Shown here piece by piece: positions 1 through 12,566 of a DNA stretch of 64,000 nucleotides (position 1 is the stretch's first letter; every line of letters begins with the position of its first letter). Below the pieces are notes generated by a model. The model saw only the letters and a program-made list of their open reading frames with translations. It ran no database searches and was not told the origin of the DNA. The position numbers were made by a program, and so were the translations under genes. The stretch is from Wyeomyia smithii (taxonomy: Eukaryota; Arthropoda; Insecta; Diptera; Culicidae): NCBI RefSeq assembly GCF_029784165.1, contig NC_073695.1:192413357-192477356 (forward strand), written 5' to 3'.

Positions 1-2
1 CT

Positions 3-330
3 TGAAAAATATTTGTGACTTCATTCTGGCTCTGAGCGATAAGCTCCACCTCTTTTTTCAGTTTCTAAAGTTTTTCCTCAGTTTCGTAGCACGGATGTAC
101 AGAAATGATTTCTTGTGGACATTCTGTCGAGCCAGACCGATAGCACTCTCTTCGAAGCAACAAAATAACATGTTTTGTGTCGTGTTGCGCAGCTTGGTTG
201 AAGAAAATGTTCCCGTTCCCGTGTCGCATGGAAGCAGATTATTGCGTGTTTGATATTGCCGATGGTAGACATGAGTATGAAGGTCGAAATTTTGCTGTAA
301 TGTTAAACTTTAACCGTCTTCTACAAGACG
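3..330. repeat. Dispersed repeat A, copy 1
   Basis: This stretch matches the segment at 604-1000 closely, through the run about the 'ccacctcttttttc' tract and the block ending near 'ggtagacatgagtatgaagg'. Copy 2 carries about 58 extra bases near its left end. On the reverse strand both copies keep a tract 'ggtggagc', which recurs at about 20592 and 21671, so the family seems to have further members on the other strand. No terminal inverted repeat or target duplication is clear. Short open frames on both strands are not conserved between copies, so I do not call a gene. The family is not recognised by name. Confidence 0.7.
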
Positions 331-603
331 TTACACCCTAGTTAATGAAGAGTTGTGAATTTTCTAAAATAGATCCAGCATCGTGAGCAGAACGTGCCGA
401 CTGCTGTACATTTGCAGCAGCATTAAACCTCAGTTGCAGTTTATTGATAACCATTCAATATGCTCTTTGAAATACATTTAGTAGCTTTGAAAAAGGCCGA
501 TTGCTGCAATTGCAATTTTCATTCAATTATTGCATATATGCTTCATAGTCAGATAGCGTGCAATATCCGCGCTGACATAATAATTGTTTCGAATGTTGTG
601 GAA

Positions 604-1000
604 TGAAAAATATGTGTGACTTAATCATTTCCAGTTATACCTTACTACAACGTTCGAAAAAAAAAATACATCTCTTCATTTTGGCTCAGAGCGATCATTT
701 GATAAGCTCCACCTCTTTTTTCGGTTTCTAAAGTTTTTCCTCAGTTTCGTAGCACGCTTGTACAAAAAAGATTTCTTGTGGACATTCTGTCGAGCCGGAT
801 CGATAGCATTCTCATTGAAGCAACAAAATAACATGTTTTGTGTCGTGTTGCGCAGCTTGGTTGAAGAAAATGTTCCCGTCTCCGTGTCGTATAAAAGCAG
901 ATTATTGCGTGTTTGACATTGCTGATGGTAGACATGAGTATGAAGGTCAAAATTCTGCTGAGGTATCAAAATGTAACCGTTTTAATTTAAGACGCAAGAG
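604..1000. repeat. Dispersed repeat A, copy 2
   Basis: Second copy of the repeat at 3-330, in the same orientation, about 270 bases further on. Similarity continues weakly beyond the shared core ('aaccgt' region). A 73-codon forward frame at 840-1061 and a 97-codon reverse frame at 676-969 overlap it, but neither is preserved in copy 1. Confidence 0.7.
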
Positions 1001-1509
1001 CGTAAGTGCTGCATTCCTGTTATCTGCTGCTATCCAGCACGAGAACAAGTATGAATTATAACTGGTCCTTCTTAGGGCCACCAACACGTTCTTGAGGCAA
1101 TGTTGAATTTTTCCTCGCTTGCAAATGCTGAAATTCGCGGTTTTCCGTCTGTTACACACGATGAAAAATTTGAACTACTTCAATCACATAGTTGAAGAGC
1201 ACCAAAAGGTGCTATTATATTTAACAACAGTAACAACACTGGCAAGTATGTTCAATTGTCATCATTCCGGATAACCATTCGCCGATGATTCTAGATCTCC
1301 CGTTTTCTCTGGTAGAATTGCCTGCCATTTCCAATAATTCTGCAGCTACCGAAAACTCCATAACAGCCGCCAGATAGACAGGTGCTTAAGTATCAACGCG
1401 CCCAGAACGATCAGCCAGAAATTGAAACTTTTCTCTCTTCTTCACGATCAGCAACCAACGTCCGCACAATAATAGAATGAAATATACAAAAAACACACAG
1501 CGCGCATTC

Positions 1510-1800
1510 TTAGTCAACTAGGTATATTCTGTCGACCTTGTTAGGGAAAGAAGCATTGTGCGACCAATCAGAGGTCGACATTTGCGTATCGACATTGCTT
1601 GACAATTTTCAATAGTACAATCGTTCAAACAATCAGATTACAACTTTCTGCATTTGGACGGGTGCTTGGTTGATTTTCCAATCGATTACTGCAAAAATGA
1701 GGAAAATCGGTTGGAAACTGACTGAGCTTAAATCGGTTGAAAATGGACAATTTTTGTGACGCTTTCGATGTTTTTGGTTTCTGAAATTGGATCCCTGTAA
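1510..1800 (+). repeat. Dispersed repeat B (CCAAT-bearing), copy 1
   Basis: Shares an ordered set of blocks with 31530-31800: 'attctgtcgacc', 'cgaccaatcagaggtcga', 'attttcaatagtacaat', then a 'ttttccaatc..attactgcaa' block. Copies differ by substitutions and small indels, so they are old. The 'gaccaatcagag' motif resembles a CCAAT box of a Pol II promoter. No gene is visible. 1000-1510 holds weak repeat remnants only. Confidence 0.6.
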
Positions 1801-3111
1801 TGAAATTGGTCCCCTGTATTTGTTGCCGTTAAACGTAATTCTACGTCAAAACTTTTTTTTCACTTCTTCGATGCATACTGAATGTAACTGCTCGTAATCC
1901 AGTATTATTACATTTTGCATCATGGGATTCTTGAAACTACCAACCCAATAACGTAAAATGTCATCGACAATAAGGTCCCCCTCGGTAACCGCATCGCACC
2001 TTCCGCCTAATCAGGGATGTACACACGATACTGTCTCATGAAGAGCTCGTTGCTTGCAACCACGTTTGCATGCTTCAAGCTTTTCACGACAACTCGCAGT
2101 TTGTTCGTTTCTCTGTTCTGCCAATCTGTATAAGATTGCATAATTTCTTTACGAACCGGAAAAAGACAAAGTACGGGCCCCTTGATTCATCCGGATAAGC
2201 TTTTATCCGTATGTCCGTAACCCTTAGACTTGAACTACGAATAGAAGAAGGTGGCGGGAAGCTAAGGTATAAAATGTTTATTACTCTCCTTGTGTTTCAA
2301 CATCCACGAATAATTTCACCAGCATATAATTTTGGCGGGAGCGTTTTACTGTACCACACGCAAACGTTAACCAGGAAAACTTCTCCTATATTCATCCTAA
2401 CACCTATATTCATCAAGTAATAGGTGACATCTAAAATTTTGGAATAATTTCTACTGCTCTCAAAAAAGACATAGATGTACTCAAATAAAAACTAATTCAT
2501 GTTTCATGAAGATTGATTGGCGCCAGTACCGAAAAACATGAGCGACACGCGTTTTGTCTGCACACACTTTTAGATTTTTCTTCATTTCGCTCACAAAAAT
2601 TGAAAAACAGTTCACGACGGTCTTATTCCGACAACACCATTTTGTCAACTAAACGTCACCAAACGACAAAATCGACTGGTCGTGGTGCCAGTTATATAAA
2701 AGTGGATCTTCATTTAGTGGAAAAGGATTTTTCGATTCGTGCAGCACGAAATCGTAGACCAATTTAAAAGTTGTTCGGATTTTTTTCTTCACACGTTATA
2801 GCAATATATTAACACTTTGATAAAATTTGACCGTTTTCTTCGACTGTGATCACTAAATGCGCCCCTATTGGTACATTTACCCTATATTTGAAACTTTCAT
2901 CGAGATTGGCGTATGCTGCTGAACATGCAAAATTCAAATTGTCCGCATTCTCATGTTTTTGGTTTTCCACCAAGCCGCAGTCGTAGGATGCAACACGGAA
3001 CAGTAAGTTGTAGTATACATAAGCCTGCTAATGTAAGGAATAGTCCTACGTCAAAAGTAGAAAACTTTGGGATTGAACCGTTTAATCGTTATGTACTCGG
3101 CCATTTTAACA
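1801..3111. other. Non-coding AT-rich stretch
   Basis: No gene, RNA or clear element is visible. A short block near 2385-2415 ('cctatattcatc' twice) resembles part of the small MITE at 11920-12154. A tract 'tagtcctacgtcaaaa' at 3041 recurs at about 33887 and 44864. Confidence 0.6.
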
Positions 3112-3590
3112 CCCGTAACTGGTGGGCAGGGTACCCGGGTATCCACCAAAATGAAATACCCCCAACTTATTCAATTCTTGGCCGTTTTGGGATCTTCCCG
3201 TCAAAAGATTGGACTATTTGTCTATTTTTAGTATACGGAACCGAAAGAGCCGCTGGTCTCCCTATAGTTTTCGTGAATCCGGATCATGTTCAAGATCAAG
3301 AATCTGCTTCGGAATGACCATCTCGGTAGCAACTCTCCAGATGGACTAAAATTTAAGTTTTATCAAGTTGTATTAACGACTGTACTAATTCGTCTCACCG
3401 GAACATGATCCCGAAGATCCGGATTTACAGAAATTAGATGTCATTTTAGGTTCCTTTCGGTCACGGATGTTAAAAATAAACAAATTTTCCAAACTTTGAC
3501 GGGCCAAAATCCAAACTCGGTCAGAAATTGAAAAAGTTAGAAGCGTTTCATTTGAGAAGGTATCTGGGTATCCTGCCGAGCAGTTATGGG
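3112..3590. mobile_element. Foldback-type MITE with long imperfect inverted repeats
   Basis: The left end (3112-3141) pairs with the right end (3560-3590): 'gggcagggtacccgggta' against 'tatctgggtatcctgcc'. Several inner blocks also pair in order: 'aatccggatcatgttc' at 3277 with 'gaacatgatcccgaa' at 3401, and 'gatcttcccgtcaaaag' with 'tttgacgggcc'. The element could therefore fold along nearly its whole length. The 134-codon forward frame at 2913-3317 runs across its boundary and is not a gene. No target duplication is clear. An extra copy of the right end lies at 3755-3795. Confidence 0.7.
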
Positions 3591-3754
3591 GTAAAAAAAT
3601 TCAGCGGCCCTTTCTTCGATCCCCCTTCTCCTCTCTGCTGCTATAAACAATCTGATGATGTAAAATGGTTTACTTCCACTAGTAAGGAACACTCTATGAG
3701 TTTTAGCTGGTTGAGTTGAGGTTAACCTTGTTTTTTTTTTAAACAATAAAGTTT

Positions 3755-3795
3755 GAAAAGGTACTCGGGTACCCTGCCGAGCATACAATGGTTAA
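3755..3795. repeat. Second right-hand end of the 3112-3590 foldback family
   Basis: 'ggtactcgggtaccctgc' repeats the right terminus of the neighbouring foldback element with a few changes. It could be a solo end or the outer end of a longer composite copy. Confidence 0.55.
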
Positions 3796-4470
3796 CTGGA
3801 TCGCTTAAAAAAACTAGTAACGGCTCGAAAATGCAAAAAAAATATGTCTGATCACGAAGTTGTGAGATGGTTTTTGGAAATGACACATTTGATGACACAT
3901 CACGCTTTGAGAAAAGTACGTGAAATTGCTATAGTGCAAAAATATTTCGGACAAATATTTAACCTTTGTTAAAATACTATTGTTTTGATCGTTCTACCTT
4001 TAAATATAATAATCTCATGTTAGTCTATCAAATTGATCAAATTTCTTCTAACATATCGCAAAAAAATATATTGCGCGAAAAAAATATATGTTTTTGTATA
4101 TTTTTACCGTTATAAAATCGAAAATTCAATGTATGAATGCGAATAGTTATAAAACTGACAAGCAAATGGTTTAGCGGCAGAACCTAACAATGAACTTCGA
4201 GCATGTTTAGAGTTTTCCATTTGACCCAGATGATAAATGGTTATTTTATTCAAAGTTTGCAGTCAAAATATTGCAACTTAAAAATGTAACAAATACCAGA
4301 TCGGAACCTGTTTCAGATTTCATAGAACGAAACCAAATTTAGGCAAAGTTAGATTATATTTCAAGCTGCATTATATCTGCTGTTGCCAAAAAATACATTG
4401 CATTTGACATCCAGTTTCTTTGTATACCAGCACCTCACATGGCATTGTGAAGGAAACAATCTTCCAACTA
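3796..4470. other. Non-coding AT-rich stretch
   Basis: AT-rich, with many short A and T runs. I see no gene, repeat end or RNA signature. Confidence 0.6.
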
Positions 4471-4479
4471 TTCACTTCA

Positions 4480-5657
4480 ACTTTAGAATAATCAGCTGAT
4501 GGATCTCACGGAGAGCTTTCGCCGGGTGTGCACTGTCCACCCGAACAAAAAAAACACCCCCATGAGTGAGTGGACAACAAGAGAGAATGAACTCTGCCTG
4601 TTTATCCTCGCGAGTAAAAACGTATCTTACTGAAAAGCTCCGAGCGAGCTTTTCGGCTGGGTGTTCATTCGTGTGCGCTCTCCGGCAGCATCCGCACGGC
4701 TGCTGCTGCTTCTGCATTTCGGCTTCGGTGGGGACAAACTTGCAGCGCCCGTTCAGAGTGTTCCGGAGCGTTGAAGCGTGTGGAAGTAGCACCGTACAGG
4801 GCTACAGTTTTGCGCTAGGAAGGATACACCGGAGATGCTGAGCAACGTTCGGTTTTCCGAGGGTTTCCGTCGGGATCGTTATCAACAGCTGCTGAGAGTG
4901 TGGCCGTCAGCCGAGAGCGCGTGTAGTGAATTTGTGCAACCGGAACCTGGCAGTAGAACTGCAAACCACACCAGCAGCGTGGGAGCAACAGAGAGAGGGA
5001 AAGAGCGCGCACACGACGGAGAGTGATTGCATTGTGACCACGGGATTCGTTTCCTCAAAACTGTGCCAGAATAGGTTCGGCAGCCGCACATTTGTCCGGG
5101 ACGTTTTCGCTAGAGGGCGTCCGGGTGTACAGATTTCGTTTGCGGCAAGGCCGGGTCCAGAAGTTGATTATAAATTTAGTCGTCGGCCAGATCTTGTCAG
5201 GACTGGACGCGTTGTTGTGCGCACTGCTGCCGCCGAATCCAGTGTTGAGGGCCTGACCTCTTCAAGTGTTGCACCATCCGGTGCACTATTATAGTGTAGT
5301 TAAAAAACGATTCGATTCCAAGTGTTGTTCACTTATCTAAATAGGGATAGCAAAACGAAAAAAAAAGTGAATCAATGTTTCATGAAGTGGTGAAAACGAC
5401 GGTGATGATAGCGGTAGGCTCAGCGGTTATCCCGGACATAAGCGTTCGTCGTTGGGATCGAGAAGTTATGACCCACCGCGAGCCACCCTAGTGGGGGCGC
5501 CAACTGAACACGGTTCCTAAGCACGTAAAAAGGAGGCCTGCGTGTGCTCTCTCTCGCTCTACGTCTCTTGCATTCTTCGAAGCACGGCAAGAAACTCGAG
5601 TCCCAACCTAACCGGGCTGAGACCACTGCTGAGTCAGCCTTCGTCCGTCGAGTCCAT
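4480..5657 (+). promoter_or_regulatory. Candidate host promoter and non-coding first exon
   Basis: This 1.2-kb island is much richer in G+C and CpG than its surroundings and is free of recognisable repeats. It has features common in insect 5' exons: GA-rich tracts ('gagagagggaaagagcgcgc' near 4990), CAG/CTG runs near 4700, and several short upstream frames (63 codons from 4835, 122 codons from 4926, 38 codons from 5375) with no recognisable domain. It ends at a good 5' splice site, 'ccat|gtgagtg', with the GT at 5658. No TATA box stands out. I infer the start of a + strand gene whose intron continues to the right. The gene cannot be named, and the transcription start is not fixed. An enhancer or CpG-rich non-transcribed island is the alternative. 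Confidence 0.45.
4632..4654. other. Perfect 9-bp inverted repeat inside the 5' island
   Basis: 'gaaaagctc' is followed after five bases by 'gagcttttc'. It could form a hairpin in RNA or act as a palindromic protein site. It lies in the upstream half of the candidate promoter. Confidence 0.6.
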
Positions 5658-5789
5658 GTGAGTGAATTGCATTTTTATTGAACATCTTTTGCAGGAAATT
5701 TTACTACTTATTTCATGACGCCGTTGGTGAAACGGTCGTCATTTGGAAACGGGAAGCACATAGTTAAAAGTCTGTGCCTTAAGTTTTAA

Positions 5790-6010
5790 TTTCTAATGGG
5801 CAGCTGTAAGTGCCTCAGTGGGAGTCGCGCGAAAGTTTTTCGCGTGCACGAAGGACGCTCGGTCTGCATTTCCGCCACGCAGAATGTGGCCAGTGTGAGT
5901 GTGTGTATGTTCGCGTTCGCTGTTGCCGCTTCTGCTGCTGTTCTGGATGTCGTTTATCGACTGCCTACGACGCGGCTGTCGCGCCTGTTGGACCGGCCCA
6001 GGGGGCGTTA
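5790..6010 (+). other. GC-rich intron-like segment with GT repeats
   Basis: Just right of the candidate splice donor lies another CpG-rich block with 'gtgagtgtgtgtatg'. Three frames stay open for 70-96 codons, but they overlap each other and show no domain. It may be a further 5' exon or intron sequence. Confidence 0.3.
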
Positions 6011-9000
6011 GTGCGAGCAAGTAATAGTGATAGTGGGATGGAAACTATTATGAAAGACCTTTCTCTCTCCTCTTTCTGCTTTCGATGCAAGTTCGGCTAG
6101 ATAAGTTCGCGCGTTCGTTGCAGGTGGCGGGGCAGCCGAAAGGATGATATTTGAGACAATATTTGAACGACGGCGGGCGTAGGCTATAAAGAACATTCTG
6201 CGGTCTGCGTTTTGCTCTCCAAAAAGTGGGTGTATTTGGAGTAGGTCTGATGATGGGTGGATGTTTTTTGAAGCATTTGAGTTGAGCATTTTGTTCTAAA
6301 CTGTGGTATGTTCTCTTTTTGGTCTTTTTAATGAAAACGCGTTTACGAGAGCCTGTTATTTCACCCTTTTAGGAGCTTTTGTCGATTCGCTTGAACGGAG
6401 TGTCGACTAAATTTCCAGACGTTTTTCCTGTTTTTATCTTGATTCGCAGGTGAATTTTTTTTTTCGTTTTTAGATTCTTTTTGAATTCACATGGATTTTG
6501 GAATTGCAACGGTCTTTATGCAATAATATTATTAGTTAAATTTGCAAAAAATCAATTAGTTAGTGCCTAAGTTAATTTCTATACGGGCTTCGGTAAAATC
6601 ACTATTAATCATTATAAACACATTTTAAATATTTATTGAAGCTTTTTAGAGGTTTGACTGAAGCCCGCCAAATGGCGGAATTGGGCACTAGAGGGATAAT
6701 TACATGTTTCGTATCTTCAACAAAAGCTTGTGTATATTTTCACAAAAAAGGTGCTCTCTTTGATAACACATATTTGCAAAATTGTTAATTATTTATCTCG
6801 TAATCATTATCATGTTTCAGATTTCATTCCAACAAAAATGATATAAATTAAATAAATAAAAAAAACTTATACTATCGATTTTTCATGTGTAACATTATCA
6901 AATAAAATCTATTATTGTTTTAATGTTCTGAAGAGCGACAAATTTAGTTGTTAGCAGAATTGAAATTTGGGATTTCATTTATTTATTTTTTTGATATTTT
7001 CGCCATGCCTAGCGCTCAGCACTAAACCGATTTTATTACCTCTCATAAAAAGTAACTTCACGCTAAAAAAAACATAACAATTTGAAACATGTGTTTCGTT
7101 CGCGAACTTCTAATTTATTCGCGAAATTCTCAATCATAATGCAATCTATACTCATAAAGTACTGAACCCCTCCAAAGCTCATAAATTATTCGTTCAAAAC
7201 GCTCGAGGGACTGAGTTGATGTAAAGCAGCGGGAAGCATGCAAAAAAAAATCTGTCACGCATACGTACCAGCAATTAATAATGAACGAAATTAATTTCGG
7301 AATTCATGCAATCGGAAATTGATTTCATGAACTACTGCCATGTTGCCGTAAAATTTGTCGCCCGGTTCACTGCACCAACGCAACGCGAACGGGGCGTGCT
7401 TATTCCGAACCAACGCCACTGCTGACTGGATGTCAAACATTCACCCGATCCGACGATCCGATCACCCCCCCTCCCCGCTTCCCCTCGTGCATCCAAGCGT
7501 CCCGTTCAAATCGTAATTGCCACTGATTTTTACTCCACAGCCGTGAAGTGAATTGGGGTTGATTGTTTTTCTATAGTTACGCTCCGCTTCGCGGATCTGC
7601 GGGACTTATTTTCCTGTCCAGCTTTTAAGCCCTGCCCCCTCCTTCCACTTGGGCGCAGTTTGTTTTAATTAATTTGTTATTTTGACATTTATGCCAAGCC
7701 GGTTTGCGGCACTACACGTACGCACCCGGGAACATCGAAGAAATGCACTCAATTTAACCGAACTGTGCGCCGGACTCGATCAAGCATAGTTCGAAATAGC
7801 GGCAATCAAACATTATTTATGTTTACTTTTTCGAGCCCACCGAGAACTGGCCGAGTTGGTGGCGAAATAATACCGGCAATCTAGTGGATGCTAGGGGAGA
7901 TGGTGCGCTGGGGATATGGACGAAATTTTTGTGTATATTCAGTGTTCTAGTTTTATTAACCCTTTTGTGGACGCTGAGAGAACGATTCTAGTTTTTTGAT
8001 TTTATAGTTTGTCAGCTATCAATTTTCATCGAACTGCATTGATTTGAGTAGTGTCAATCTATTGATATTCAGATACAACGGAATATTTGAGTTGTCCTTC
8101 AATAGTTACCGGGGCGCGAATAGGTTGAATCCAGCTCCAAACGTTTTGAAGTGCGAATATTAATTGTGTGATACGTTTTTGTGCTTTCAAACATATGCAT
8201 AAAGCGAGAGTTTTCCAAATGATTGAATGCGACCAGATGCTTTGTTTATTAATAAATAACTGGCTCGTTTCGATAACTTTCGCAAAAAAGTATTACGCCT
8301 TTTTATTCGAGATATTCCCCGAATTATATTTACCAAGTAGAAAAATGGTTGAATGTCGAATGTTCAATGAAAAGTTACATTTTTCATTATTCATGATTTT
8401 TTTTGTAACCAATACATTTACCTGAGGTGGCTTAATAATCATTCATTTTCACGGAGCCGGTGATTATTCATGATTGGCTTCCACAGTAATAGTTTAAGTA
8501 AATAGCTAATTTATTGCTGATAAAATCACATATAAAAACCATAATCGAAATTATGTAAAAATATAGTTGCAGATAACAGAGTGTTTGAAAGAAAAAGAAA
8601 TAGAAAAATATTTGAATGATTAGTCAAACATTAAAATGGTCTATTGATAGAAGGCTGTCGTTTTCAAAAAGTTACCAATTAATGTGTAAATTTATGATTA
8701 CTCTACAAGTCTCGATTGCTTTGGTATTTATTGCCTAGATTAATGAGAATTGTTCCAAAATTACACTCAGAAGTTGTTGTATTTTATTTTTTCACATGTT
8801 TGTTTAAGTAAAAATGCATTTTATCTTCATTTTAGTTTGCACTGTGTTGGGGCTTGAAATCAATCTGCCAGCCGTGTCTAGTTTTCAGTGTGAAAAAGAT
8901 TTTCCACTTAGTTGTTCGTGCACCTTTCTCCCTACTGTCAGGGTTGCACGGAGATGCGAAATAAGCATTACATCCGATATTAAAGTAAACAACAATTGTC

Positions 9001-9754
9001 CTAATAAGGACAAACAAAATTATTAGAGATTCCATGTTTTTCCGTGTTACGCTAGAATTAATAATAAAATGTGATTCTAATTTGTATCCAGTCTGATAAT
9101 AGAAACTTGTTTGCCCTTCATACTGTTTGTTTCATTCCTGTTTAGTGAATATGGGTAAATTGAAAACTGGTAACTCTTCAACTCCTCTTTTACACAAAAT
9201 GCAAGTTATGTAACAAACAACCTTGCGAACGTGGCTTTGTGCACAACCCTTATGCTTTTTTCCACTTTTTGCCGATCACTTTTGTGGTGGATGATCTGTT
9301 TGGATGACTTAATGGGGTGAACGGTTGTAAAAAGGAGCGACACGTCTGTGCACGCGCTGCAATGTTGTTGTAATAACTTATTTGAATTTATGTTTTCAGC
9401 CGCAGAAAGCAGCGTATATCGTTAATTAATCTCATATAAATTCATTTATTTTATTTTAGCACAACATAACGGATACTTTCCATATGTTTTTTCTATTTCT
9501 TTCTATTCTATTATTCAGCATTTTCTGCATTAAAAACTTGTAAAATTCAGCTTTGGAGGGTAGTCAACCGAGATCTTCTAATTTATTTTATAATCCATCT
9601 TTATTTATCTAACATTATACATATGTACATGATCATATATATGTTGTAACATTAATCCAATCAAATCATGGTCTTATCACTTATCAAAGTGAATCATGAT
9701 CAGGTGGTTTTTGTAGTGATGCAGAAGTTAACTCTGTCTCTAATTAGCATTTAA
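6011..9754. other. Intron-like non-coding sequence with a GC-richer island at about 7330-7900
   Basis: No gene is seen. Most is AT-rich. The stretch at about 7330-7900 is less repetitive and richer in G+C, with homeodomain-like TAAT cores at its left edge (7275-7300). It might be conserved regulatory DNA. The rest shows no clear element. Confidence 0.4.
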
Positions 9755-10477
9755 GGGGTTATATACCTTCTTGGTCGAGAAAATTGAGGAAAGTTTGAAT
9801 TTATTTTTAAGTGCATAGCACCATTTTCATTGTATCAAAGTGGTATTTTTCTTAAAGTACAGTTTATCAATAACAAAAAATTACTTTGATTTTGAGATAT
9901 ACCAATTATTACTGGAGTAATGGCCGTTTCCCCGAAACACTATTTTTTTGCAGAGGCTTGCGGTGATCCTGATAGAGACTCAGCGGGTCAACCGAAATTG
10001 AAAAACTCATATTATTTCATTAGTTTAGAAGTGTGCCGCTTTTATGAGTATTTTGTTTTCAGTGCAAACGGGAACGTTTTTCCCAAAAAATGCACCTTTT
10101 GAGCGCTAAAACTTGCATTAAAAAATTTTTTGCGGCAAAATGTAACTGTATGTTTCAAAAAGCGATCGTTCAAGAACCGGCGAATTTAGTAACGAAAATT
10201 TAAAAAAAATATGAAGGAAATCGGTTCAGTAGTTTTCCCGCAATCAGGATCACGGCAAAGTCATTTTTCGGAAAACACTATTCCGAGATAATCGCGTGTA
10301 AAGCTTCAAGTTTAGCTTATGCGGCCGTGGCGAGGCGCGCTGCAAATCGCTCTAACTTTCTTCCTATTGCTCAGATCTTTATGAACATATGTGAAAATGT
10401 TCTCAAGATGTTGTATTTGAAGATAATGCAATAAAATTTTTTTCGGTTGTTTGAAAACCAAAAAGGTATATAACCCC
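9755..10477. mobile_element. MITE with TTAA target duplication (piggyBac-like)
   Basis: The element starts 'ggggttatataccttcttgg' and ends with the inverse, 'ccaaaaaggtatataacccc', a 20-bp terminal inverted repeat with one mismatch. It is flanked on both sides by TTAA (9751-9754 and 10478-10481), the target duplication typical of piggyBac-type transposases. It is 723 bp long and has no open frame beyond 60 codons, so it is non-autonomous. Confidence 0.85.
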
Positions 10478-11919
10478 TTAAATCAGCTTTATCACATCCA
10501 CGAAAACTTTTCAAACTTCATCCAACCTATTTGAGTTTGATATCTTTTTTACCATCTTTGGAAGATGTTTCTGATTTGAATTCCAAAGACTTATCTACTT
10601 ACAACTTAAGATTTTTTTAAATTTTGAAACGAGTCTTTGTCAAATAAAACTGATCCGTTTTTGGCATCGTTTGATCAAATTTTCAAAATAGAGTCGCTGT
10701 TTCAGGAAACCGACGATATCGCCACCAGACTGTAAGGCCGAGGCCGGCATCTCGATAAATAAAAAATGCCAGAATTTAGTTCTTGGAAAAACGAGAACGG
10801 ATTTGCACTATTTAGAAAAAGAGAAAGCAATTCCACTGAAAAAGAGGAGTCAAATTGACGAAGACTATCTTTCTAGGATTAATGGTAATAACGAGAAAAC
10901 ATTCTCCGTTTCGTAACAAATATGTTACTCAAAAAGCCATAAGATTTATCTTCAGTCAAGAAACATAACATGCTGTCGTATATTTTTCTGCCATCTCCAA
11001 CTAATTCGGTACATGTATTAGTTTGTTCGTCGTACTTAGATGGAGTAGAGAAAACACATAACAAAAAGTACCAGCAGGCTTGCCAGATTTACAAATTTTT
11101 CCGTAGAGCTACGGATTTGCTTTACTTCTACAATTATACGGAGGTTTCCGCAGAATCATGAAATAAATCTGGCATCTCTGACTGCCAGGTATATTGTTTT
11201 ATTCATCATACAGTATTCTTGTGTTGATGATGTCAATGCTATGCTTGTTGAATGCGTGGTCTTTTGGGTATACTTTCTACTTTTATTATCAAAAGAGGAA
11301 AAATTGAAAAGAAATTCACGGTGTCGTCTGTAACGTTATTATTATGAAAGTGGAAAAATGAATTAAAAACCTAAATTAATCCACCTAGTGGTGCAGAAAC
11401 CTTTGTTATACTATCTATTACTATCTGCTTATTATGCCAGTAAACCCAAAACGTATATCGACTTAAGAAGTCCGATTTCAATTATAAATTAAATGAATTC
11501 AATAGATAGTATTCCAGAGGTTGAACGAAACACGAAAGAAGGAATAGATAGAATAAAATTCTGATGTGTTTTTTACAAATATTCTGAATGTTATCACTAG
11601 AGTATGTTTATGAGTGTTAATTTTTCGATCACAAACCAACTTTATTAATGCTGGCTAAAAGAAACTTGGAAATTTTTGAAATAATCAATTTGGCGGAAAC
11701 GGTACTCTGTTTGTACTGAATTTGAAATGAGAAAGCAATATTTATATCTTACATAAGCATAGTGTATCATATCATACATCTTTGGTAAAGCTTTTCGAAA
11801 TATCGCTAATTGTCTTACATTTGCATGCTGTGAGGTTAGATTTTGCTACAATGCTTGATTTCAGAATGCTGTAAATGCTTCTTGTTCTTCGAAAATCTGG
11901 GTTCTACGTACAATTTAAT
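10478..11919. other. Non-coding AT-rich stretch
   Basis: No gene, RNA or clear element end is visible. The short frames at 10879-11161 overlap on both strands and lack domains. Confidence 0.55.
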
Positions 11920-12154
11920 ATAGGGTTATTGCTCCTATATTCATCTCAGTACCTATATTCATCTCATCACGCATTTGATCAAATCATCGTCAAATTTAAC
12001 CAAATTTTCAACGTAAGACTTTCTATCACTTGACAAAATCGCGAAGCAAAGAGATTTACTTTTAATATTTGTAGAAATTTGACGGTAAATTGGACAAATG
12101 AGAGAAATAAGATGAATATAGCTGTTGAGATGAATAATGGAGCGATTACCTTAT
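11920..12154. mobile_element. Short MITE, about 235 bp
   Basis: The left end 'tagggttattgctcctat' and the inner 'attcatctca' pair with the right 'tgagatgaataatggagcg' and 'attacctta'. This gives an imperfect inverted repeat of about 30 bp. Related sequence occurs at 40092-40228, with partial matches near 2388 and 62341. The target site is unclear. Confidence 0.65.
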
Positions 12155-12384
12155 ATTTAAAAGGAAGTAAGAATGAAAGCTTCGCATGCGGGACCAGGAG
12201 CTAAGTAGGCATTGCAGTGACCTCTAAGATATAGTTAAAATTGTTCAGAAAAAGTTATTAGAAGCAAAAGGTTCATTTATTTACAACAATTGAATCGCAC
12301 TACGAAGGGCTTAAAATTATGCAAGGTTGTCGATGATCGTTATTTTTCTTCGAGAAATGAATAGCGATACGAATAAAAGAATAA

Positions 12385-12441
12385 AGAGAGAGGAAGAGAG
12401 AGAGAGAGGGGAAGAGAGAGAGAGAGGGAGAGAGAGATAGC

Positions 12442-12523
<82 letters not shown>
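12385..12523. repeat. (GA)n microsatellite
   Basis: About 140 bp of GA dinucleotides with a few interruptions at the left. The long reverse frame of alternating Leu-Ser here is an artefact of this repeat. Confidence 0.98.
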
Positions 12524-12526
<3 letters not shown>

Positions 12527-12566
12527 TATCCTACAAGTTAAATATCCCATGTCTAAAATATACTTA

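Noticed and set aside
4926..5294. 122-codon forward frame in the 5' island
   Set aside because: No domain, and several competing frames in the same island. More likely a leader frame than a protein gene.
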